This document shows, piece after piece, positions 58,712 to 64,000 of a stretch of DNA of 64,000 nt (its first letter is position 1; every line of letters begins with the position of its first letter). This DNA comes from Brevibacterium yomogidense (GTDB taxonomy: Bacteria; Actinomycetota; Actinomycetes; Actinomycetales; Brevibacteriaceae). A model generated the notes under the pieces. It had not been told where the DNA came from. It was given only the letters and a program-made list of their open reading frames with translations, and did not search any database. The stretch lies in contig NZ_FWFF01000005.1 in the NCBI RefSeq assembly GCF_900163715.1, forward strand, positions 124,001 to 188,000, given 5' to 3'. A program made the translations under genes and the position numbers.

Positions 58712-60421
58712 TCACAGCTGCGGGATGTCCGACAGTAGAGCCTTCGTGTATTCGTGGGTGGGGTTCTCCAGCACGTCCTCCACGGTGCCGCGGTCCACGA
58801 TCACGCCCTTGTTCAGCACGTTGATGTGGCCGGACACGTGCCGGGCCAGTGTGATGTTGTGGGTGACGAAGAGGATCGCCAGCCCGCGCTCCTCCCGCAG
58901 TGTGTTCAGCAGCGACACGATCGACGCCTGGACGGACACGTCCAGCGCGCTCGTGATCTCATCGCACACCAGCACGCGGGGCGCGTTCACCAGGGCGCGA
59001 GCGATCGCCGCGCGCTGCCGCTCACCGCCGGACAGATCGCCGGGCCTGCGGTCGTAGAAGGACCGGCCCAGACGCACCGCGTCCAGCGCCTCCTCCACCG
59101 TCTGCTTGTGTTCGCTGCGGGGAAGCCTCTTGCTCATCTCCAGTGGAACGGTGAGCGACTCCCCGATCGTGCGTCGCGGGTTGAGCGACGAGAACGGCGA
59201 CTGGAAGACGTACTGGATCTCCTGGCGGTGGTCGATCGTGCGCTTGCGCGTCGACTTCGCCAGCTCTTCGCCCCGGTACCTCACGGAGCCCGTGTAACCG
59301 TCCACCAATCCGGTGATGCAGCGCGAGAGCGTCGTCTTCCCGGAGCCGGACTCGCCCAGGATCATCGTGGACTCCCCCGGCTCCAGCGTCATGTCGATGC
59401 TGCTGAGCACGACGTTGTCCCCGAACTTCATCGCCAGGTCGGTCACCTCCAGCAGATACGGCTCTGCAGATTCCATCGCCGAGGCCTCGGTCGCCTCGCC
59501 CGGCTCGCTCACCTGTGTCTCGCTCGCCTGCGTCTCCACCGCCTCGGATTCGCGCATCGTGGCCGCGGACAGGTCCTTGCGGCCGGCCAGGTCCGGAACG
59601 GCGGCCAGGAGCCGCTTCGTGTAGTCGTGCTCCGGCCGGTGCAGCACCTGCTGCGCCGGACCCTCCTCCACGAGCTCACCGCGCAGCATGACCGCGACCC
59701 GATCCGCCAGCTCCGCGACGACGGCGAGGTCGTGCGTGATGTAGAGGCTTGCGACATCGTGCCTGCGGGTCATGTCCCGGATGGTGTCCAGGACGTGTGC
59801 CTGTGTGGAGACGTCCAGTCCGGTGGTGGGCTCATCGAGGATGAGGACGTCCGGGAACATCGCGAACGCCATCGCGATGCCGATGCGCTGCTGCTGGCCG
59901 CCGGACAGCTGGTGGGGCCAGCGGCGCTGATACTCGTCAGTCCCCGGCAGTCCCACGTCCTCGAGCACTTCCTTCACCCGCGCGCCGCGTTCGGCAGACG
60001 ACTTCCCGAAAGCGTGGACGTCCAGGACCTCCCTGATCTGCTCCCCCACCCGGATGGCGGGGTTGAGGGACAGTGCGGGGTCCTGTGGGATGTAGGCGAC
60101 GCGTGATCCCCGCAGCTCGCGGGTCTGCTCCGTGCTGAGCGATTCGAGGTAGAACGGATCCCCGTCTCGCGGGAACAGCTCGATCCCGCCAGCGGTGTGC
60201 TGGAGCCCTGTGCGATAGTGCCCCATGCAGGCGAGCCCCGCCGTGGTCTTGCCTGAACCGGACTCCCCCACCAGTCCCAGGATCTGGCCGCGGTACAGCT
60301 CCAGCGAGATTCCCAGCAGGATCTCACTGCCGCCCACTGCGGACACTCGCAGGTCGTCCATCCGCAGGACGGTCGACAGATCCTCGACCGTGTCTGCGGT
60401 CGTCGTCATCGCGGTACTCAT
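58712..60421 (-). CDS. Fused double ATPase of a peptide ABC importer (DppD-DppF type)
   Basis: 569 aa with two nucleotide-binding domains. Domain 1 (about 15-280): Walker A GLVGESGSGKTT, signature LSGGQQQRIGIAMA, Walker B VLILDEPTTGLD. Domain 2 (about 310-565): Walker A ILGESGSGKTT, signature LSGGERQRAAIARA, Walker B VLVCDEITSALD and switch VTHNI. It powers uptake of peptides or other small molecules. The start ATG 60421 overlaps the permease stop (ATGA). The linker between domains has repeated Glu/Ser/Thr/Ala units (about 285-320). A single gene with both ATPases is common in actinobacterial Opp/Dpp systems. Confidence 0.95.
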   Translation of the reverse strand: MSTAMTTTADTVEDLSTVLRMDDLRVSAVGGSEILLGISLELYRGQILGLVGESGSGKTTAGLACMGHYRTGLQHTAGGIELFPRDGDPFYLESLSTEQTRELRGSRVAYIPQDPALSLNPAIRVGEQIREVLDVHAFGKSSAERGARVKEVLEDVGLPGTDEYQRRWPHQLSGGQQQRIGIAMAFAMFPDVLILDEPTTGLDVSTQAHVLDTIRDMTRRHDVASLYITHDLAVVAELADRVAVMLRGELVEEGPAQQVLHRPEHDYTKRLLAAVPDLAGRKDLSAATMRESEAVETQASETQVSEPGEATEASAMESAEPYLLEVTDLAMKFGDNVVLSSIDMTLEPGESTMILGESGSGKTTLSRCITGLVDGYTGSVRYRGEELAKSTRKRTIDHRQEIQYVFQSPFSSLNPRRTIGESLTVPLEMSKRLPRSEHKQTVEEALDAVRLGRSFYDRRPGDLSGGERQRAAIARALVNAPRVLVCDEITSALDVSVQASIVSLLNTLREERGLAILFVTHNITLARHVSGHINVLNKGVIVDRGTVEDVLENPTHEYTKALLSDIPQL

Positions 60422-61335
60422 GATTTCTCCACATTCGTCGAGGCCGTGGCGCGTGCGATCGCGTCGGCCAGCAGGTTCGTGCCGATCGTGAGGATCGCGA
60501 TCGCCACGACCGGCAGGATCACGCCCCACGGCTGGATGCTCAGTGCGATGCGGTTCTCGTTGATCATGAGGCCCCAGTCCGCTGTGGGCGGCTGCATGCC
60601 CAGCCCCAGGAAGGACAGGGAGGCGATCGAGCCGATCGAGTACGTGAGGCGGAGTCCGGCTTCGACGCTCAGCGGCCCCATGATGTTGGGGACGATCTCA
60701 CGGAAGATGATCCGGGCGCGCGGCACCGCGTACATCTCTGCGGCCCGGATGTAGTCCTCGTTGATGACGTTGAGTGTGGCCGCACGCGACACGCGTGCGA
60801 TGCGGGGTGCGTGCGTGATGCCGATGACCATGATGAGGACCCAGCCCTGCGGTCCCAGCACCACGATCGCGAGCATCGCGAAGACCAGCTGCGGAATGGC
60901 CAGCAGCACGTCGTTGCAGCGCATGATGACCGCGTCGACGGCGCCGCCGGCGTACGCGGCCGTCATGCCGAAGGCCGCTCCGACGATGAGGCCGACGGCC
61001 GTCGCCGCGACGGAGTAGGTCACCAGCAGGGCTCCGCCGGCCAGGAAGCGGGAGGCGACGGAGCGCCCCAGATCGTCCGTGCCGAAGAGACCGCTGTCCT
61101 GGAAGGGCCGGTCTGCGAATGCGGTGGGCGAGTAGCCCGTGAGGACGGGAGCCAGCAGCGGGCCCAGGAAGGCGAGCAGCACGATCAGCGCCGTGAGGAT
61201 GACGCCGATCCGCCCCTCCGACTGGGCCCAGACCCGCTGGACGATATTGGTGGGCTTCGAAGCGGATTGCTTGAGCTCCGCCGACTGGTCCTCACGGTGC
61301 ATGCCGGAGGGATCGACCACGGTGTTCTCACTCAT
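60418..61335 (-). CDS. Peptide ABC transporter permease, DppC type
   Basis: 305 aa. An N-terminal cytoplasmic tail of ~40 residues leads to six membrane segments. The BPD_transp_1 motif appears as EDYIRAAEMYAVPRARIIFREIVPNI (the EAA loop that docks on the ATPase), and the early LFGTDDLGRSVASRFLAG is the DppC signature. It forms the channel with the DppB protein. The gene overlaps both neighbours by four bases, so the operon is translationally coupled. Confidence 0.95.
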   Translation of the reverse strand: MSENTVVDPSGMHREDQSAELKQSASKPTNIVQRVWAQSEGRIGVILTALIVLLAFLGPLLAPVLTGYSPTAFADRPFQDSGLFGTDDLGRSVASRFLAGGALLVTYSVAATAVGLIVGAAFGMTAAYAGGAVDAVIMRCNDVLLAIPQLVFAMLAIVVLGPQGWVLIMVIGITHAPRIARVSRAATLNVINEDYIRAAEMYAVPRARIIFREIVPNIMGPLSVEAGLRLTYSIGSIASLSFLGLGMQPPTADWGLMINENRIALSIQPWGVILPVVAIAILTIGTNLLADAIARATASTNVEKS

Positions 61336-62285
61336 GACGCGCTCCTCAGCTTGGGGTTGGACATGATGCCGACGATGTCCGCCAGTAGGTTGACCACGAC
61401 GTAGACGACGGCGACGATCATCGAGACCGCCTGCACGACCTGCACGTCACGGAAGGTGACGGCGTCGATGAGTGCCTGTCCGATGCCGGGGTAGCGGAAC
61501 AGGAACTCGACGACCACGACGCCGCCGGCCAGCCAGGCCAGCTGGATGGCGATCACCTGGGCGACGGGACCGACGGCATGCGGCACTGCGTGGCGCATGA
61601 TGACCTGCCGTTCGGGGACGCCCTTGAGCCGCGCCATCTCGACGTAGCCGGAGTCCAGGACGTCGATCATCGTCGCGCGCATCATGCGTGCGATGTACGG
61701 GGCGACGACGAGCGCCAGGGTGATGGTCGGCAGGATCAGCTGCGACGGGAACATCCACACCTGCTGCCCCGGGGGCGACATGGTCACCGCGGGCAGGATC
61801 TGGAAGACGGTCGTCGCGAAGATCGTCACGAGCACGATGCCGATGACGAACTCCGGCAGTGCTGCGAGGGTCAGGCTCACCCACGTGACGGCCTTGTCGC
61901 GGCGCTTGCCGCGGTGCAGAGCGGAGAAGATGCCGAAGCCCAGGCCCAGCGGGATCGAGATGACTGCGGCCAGCACCATGAGCACGAGGCTCGAGACGAT
62001 CCGGTCGGAGAGCAGCGCACTGACGGGACCGCCGAAAGCGGTGGACATGCCGAAGTCGCCCACGAACAGTCCGCCCAGCCACAGGAAGTACCGCACGATG
62101 GCCGGCTGGTCGAGGTTGAGCTGTGCCTGCAGTGCGGCCACACGCTCCGGTGTGGCCTGCTGGCCGAGGATCGCGCGGGCGGGATCACCCGGCAGCAGCA
62201 GTGTCGCGAAGAACACCAGCACGGACACTGCCAGGAGGATGAACAGGGACAGGACGAGTCTGCGGAGGATCAGCTTCGCCATCAT
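61332..62285 (-). CDS. Peptide ABC transporter permease, DppB type
   Basis: 317 aa with six membrane segments. The DppB signature LLPGDPARAILGQQATPE follows the first segment, and the EAA loop is DSGYVEMARLKGVPERQVIMRHAVPHAV. WLAGGVVVVEFLFRYPGIGQALIDAV is also typical. It starts at ATG 62285, overlapping the binding-protein stop (ATGA), with a second ATG three bases on. With DppC it carries the substrate across the membrane. Confidence 0.95.
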   Translation of the reverse strand: MMAKLILRRLVLSLFILLAVSVLVFFATLLLPGDPARAILGQQATPERVAALQAQLNLDQPAIVRYFLWLGGLFVGDFGMSTAFGGPVSALLSDRIVSSLVLMVLAAVISIPLGLGFGIFSALHRGKRRDKAVTWVSLTLAALPEFVIGIVLVTIFATTVFQILPAVTMSPPGQQVWMFPSQLILPTITLALVVAPYIARMMRATMIDVLDSGYVEMARLKGVPERQVIMRHAVPHAVGPVAQVIAIQLAWLAGGVVVVEFLFRYPGIGQALIDAVTFRDVQVVQAVSMIVAVVYVVVNLLADIVGIMSNPKLRSAS

Positions 62286-63865
62286 GAGACTTCACCCATC
62301 CAGTTGCGTCGGAACGTGTATCCGGACAGCGGCAGACCCGTCGCGTTCTCGACGAACCCGCCCACATAGCTCTGGTAGGCGTCGGCCTGATTGCCGAACC
62401 CCCAGATGATGTAGCCGCCTTCCTCGTACAGCTGGTGCTGCGCCTGGCGGATGAGCTCACCGCGCAGCCGCGGGTTGGTCTCCGACCGGGCACGGTAGAA
62501 CGTGTCCGCGAAGTCCTCATCCGTGTACTGCGTCTCGTTCGTGCTCGATTCCTCGAGTGCGCACGATGTGGCCTGCGGGATGAAGTTGCGGGTGTACCAG
62601 AAGCTCTGGGCGAAGTCCCACGACAGGTAGTTCTCGCCGAAGAAGGTGGTGGTGTCGACGCGGCGGATGTCGACGGTGATGCCCGCGAGCTTCGCCTGCT
62701 CCGCGTACACCTGCGCCGCCTCGACGGCACCGGCCTGGATGGGCGCGGTCACCAGTTCGACCGTGAGGCCGTCGGGGTAGCCGGCGTCCGCGAGCAGCCG
62801 CTTCGCCTCGTCGATGTCCTGCGTGCGCTGCGGCAGGTCGGAGGGGTAGTCCGGGTCCAGCGGGGAGAACATGTCGTTGCCCAGCCGTCCGTGGCCGGAG
62901 AAGACCTGTTCGAGCATCTCCTCGCGGTCCACCACCAGGCGCATCGCCTGTCGCACGCGCACGTCGTCGAACGGCGCCTTGTCCACACGCATGGAGAAGG
63001 GCAGCCACATGCCGGTCTCAGAATTGAGGATGCGCATCCGCTCATCCGATTCGATGACGTCGACCAGCGAGAGGGGGATCTGGCCCACGCAGTCCACCTG
63101 GCTGGACAGGAGCGCGTTGATGACCGCGTCCGTGTCGTTGAAGTTCAGCAGGTGGACTTCGTCCAGATAGGGGCCCTCGTCCCAGTAGTCGTGGTTCGCC
63201 TCGAGCACGGCGGACTGCCCGGGCTCGAACGACTTGAGCTTGAAGGGCCCGGAGCCGATCGGATTCTCCGGGTCGTAGCCGCGCGGCACGATCCCCATGG
63301 CGTACTGGCCGAGCGCGTCGTCCAGAGCACTGTTGGCCTCGTTCAGGCGGAACTCGACGGTGTAGTCGTCGGTGGCGACGACCTCGTCGAGCATGGCCAG
63401 ACCGGCCGCGCCGGACTTCGGGTCGTCCGGGTCGGTGATCCGCTCGAACGTGAAGACGACATCGTCTGCGGTGAGCGGCTTCCCGTCGTGGAAGGTCACG
63501 CCTTCGCGGATCTTCGCGGTCCAGACGGTGCCGTCGTCGTTCGTCTCGAACGTCTCCGCCAGCCTGTGCTGCAGCTCGAACTCATCGCCGCGGATGAGCA
63601 GGGTGTCGTAGATGTTGATCACGCGCGCGGAGTCCCCGGAGTTCACCGGGATGTGCGCATCGACCGTGTCCGCGGACGAACCGCCGGACAGTCCGACTCG
63701 CAGTGCGCCGCCGCGCTGCGGCCCACCGCTCATGTCCACCTGGGCGGCGGGGCCGGGCCCGCACGCGGCGAGCAGCCCGACCGAGCCGACCCCGATGGCC
63801 CCTCCCAATATCCCTCTGCGGGTGAGCGCCTGCTCCACCCGTCTCAGTCCGGTTCCCGTTCTCAT
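62282..63865 (-). CDS. Peptide ABC transporter substrate-binding lipoprotein (DppA/OppA type)
   Basis: 527 aa. The signal peptide has a twin-arginine-like LTRRGILGGAIGVG and a lipobox LLAAC at about residue 35, so it is probably exported (perhaps by Tat) and lipidated. SBP_bac_5 features follow: YDTLLIRGDEFELQHRLAETF, REGVTFHDGKPLTADDVVFTFER and the late-domain pattern DVRVRQAMRLVVDREEML. The bound ligand, peptide or otherwise, is not known. The ATG at 63865 is preceded by AGGGAAGG. It is the first gene of a four-gene overlapping operon that ends in the fused ATPase. Confidence 0.95.
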   Translation of the reverse strand: MRTGTGLRRVEQALTRRGILGGAIGVGSVGLLAACGPGPAAQVDMSGGPQRGGALRVGLSGGSSADTVDAHIPVNSGDSARVINIYDTLLIRGDEFELQHRLAETFETNDDGTVWTAKIREGVTFHDGKPLTADDVVFTFERITDPDDPKSGAAGLAMLDEVVATDDYTVEFRLNEANSALDDALGQYAMGIVPRGYDPENPIGSGPFKLKSFEPGQSAVLEANHDYWDEGPYLDEVHLLNFNDTDAVINALLSSQVDCVGQIPLSLVDVIESDERMRILNSETGMWLPFSMRVDKAPFDDVRVRQAMRLVVDREEMLEQVFSGHGRLGNDMFSPLDPDYPSDLPQRTQDIDEAKRLLADAGYPDGLTVELVTAPIQAGAVEAAQVYAEQAKLAGITVDIRRVDTTTFFGENYLSWDFAQSFWYTRNFIPQATSCALEESSTNETQYTDEDFADTFYRARSETNPRLRGELIRQAQHQLYEEGGYIIWGFGNQADAYQSYVGGFVENATGLPLSGYTFRRNWMGEVS

Positions 63866-63930
63866 CGTGCCTTCCCTCTTCCTCACGTCGCCGGCTCAGC
63901 GAATCGCTCTCCGGCACACACCCAGCGGAC

Positions 63931-63946
63931 ACGGTCCGGGGACCGT
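63931..63946 (-). terminator. GC-rich hairpin upstream of the ABC transporter operon
   Basis: ACGGTCC-GG-GGACCGT (7-bp arms; realistically a 6-bp stem with a four-base loop) lies 20 bases after the stop of the gene that enters from the right edge and about 65 bases before the binding-protein start. There is no T-tract. It probably ends transcription of the upstream minus-strand gene. Confidence 0.35.
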
Positions 63947-63965
63947 CCCGCTCGGGCTCCTCTGT

Positions 63966-64000
63966 TCAGTCGTCGGTCGCGGCGCCGTCGTCGTGGTGCA
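63966..64000 (-). CDS. Possible C-terminus of a gene entering from the right edge
   Basis: The last ten codons read HHDDGAATDD before a TGA (63968-63966) on the minus strand, an acidic tail that could end a protein. A hairpin follows. Too little is visible to name it or be sure it is coding. Confidence 0.25.
   Translation of the reverse strand, partial: HHDDGAATDD

Noticed and set aside
58656..58715. N-terminal extension of the esterase reaching the ABC ATPase stop
   Set aside because: The extra 20 residues are Ser/Gly repeats and a much better ribosome site precedes the GTG at 58655.

Overview
The window is a high-GC actinobacterial chromosome segment. The left end has the order rpfB-tatD-metG, then rsmI transcribed divergently from a protein O-mannosyltransferase gene, which is a typical actinobacterial arrangement. 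The wall-teichoic-acid genes and GTG starts fit a Micrococcales-type organism, but the sequence alone does not fix the genus. I saw no rRNA, tRNA, CRISPR array, transposase or plasmid function. No intergenic gap exceeds 300 bases; the largest (50465-50735) lies between two divergent genes.

Region 1 (1-6138) is housekeeping: the N-terminus of RpfB, TatD nuclease, MetRS, RsmI, a DUF4190 membrane protein and Pmt. Region 2 (6149-29854) is the most unusual part. Two operons converge at about 13.2 kb. The plus-strand arm follows pmt and encodes two cyanophycin-synthetase-like ATP-grasp proteins, one fused to BspA-type leucine-rich repeats and a CapA metallophosphatase domain (1590 aa). The minus-strand arm of eight tightly packed genes runs from a good sigma-70-like promoter at 29826-29854. 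It encodes two glycosyltransferases, an asparagine-synthase-like protein, an unknown 144 aa protein, two sugar-transfer-type ATP-grasp proteins, a 1623 aa LRR + CapA + degenerate CapA + MurF-like ligase fusion, and another ATP-grasp protein. Several of these proteins carry both an intact catalytic domain and degenerate copies of it. None shows a signal peptide or membrane segment. I infer a cytoplasmic amide-ligase machine that makes a peptide or peptide-decorated glycopolymer for the envelope.

Region 3 (29890-50464, continued by the glycosyltransferase at 53087) is an envelope-polymer locus. It holds a nucleotide-sugar dehydrogenase, a capsule XcbB/CpsF-like alpha/beta hydrolase, a GtrA flippase, two paralogous acyltransferase-3 proteins, four CDP-glycerol glycerophosphotransferase-family proteins (one fused to a GT4 enzyme), TagD, two GT2 enzymes, a CDP-alcohol phosphotransferase with an altered last motif residue, and GalE. 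Formate-tetrahydrofolate ligase and a membrane-anchored Nudix-like protein sit inside it. The intergenic DNA and genes of about 36-40 kb look less GC-rich than the flanks by eye.

Region 4 (50736-64000) is mixed: an MFS transporter, an aldo/keto reductase, a glycosyltransferase coupled to a D-Ala-D-Ala carboxypeptidase, a TetR regulator divergent from a YqeB-like membrane protein, a family IV esterase, and a complete peptide ABC importer operon (binding protein, two permeases, fused double ATPase). The last 35 bases may hold the C-terminus of one more gene.
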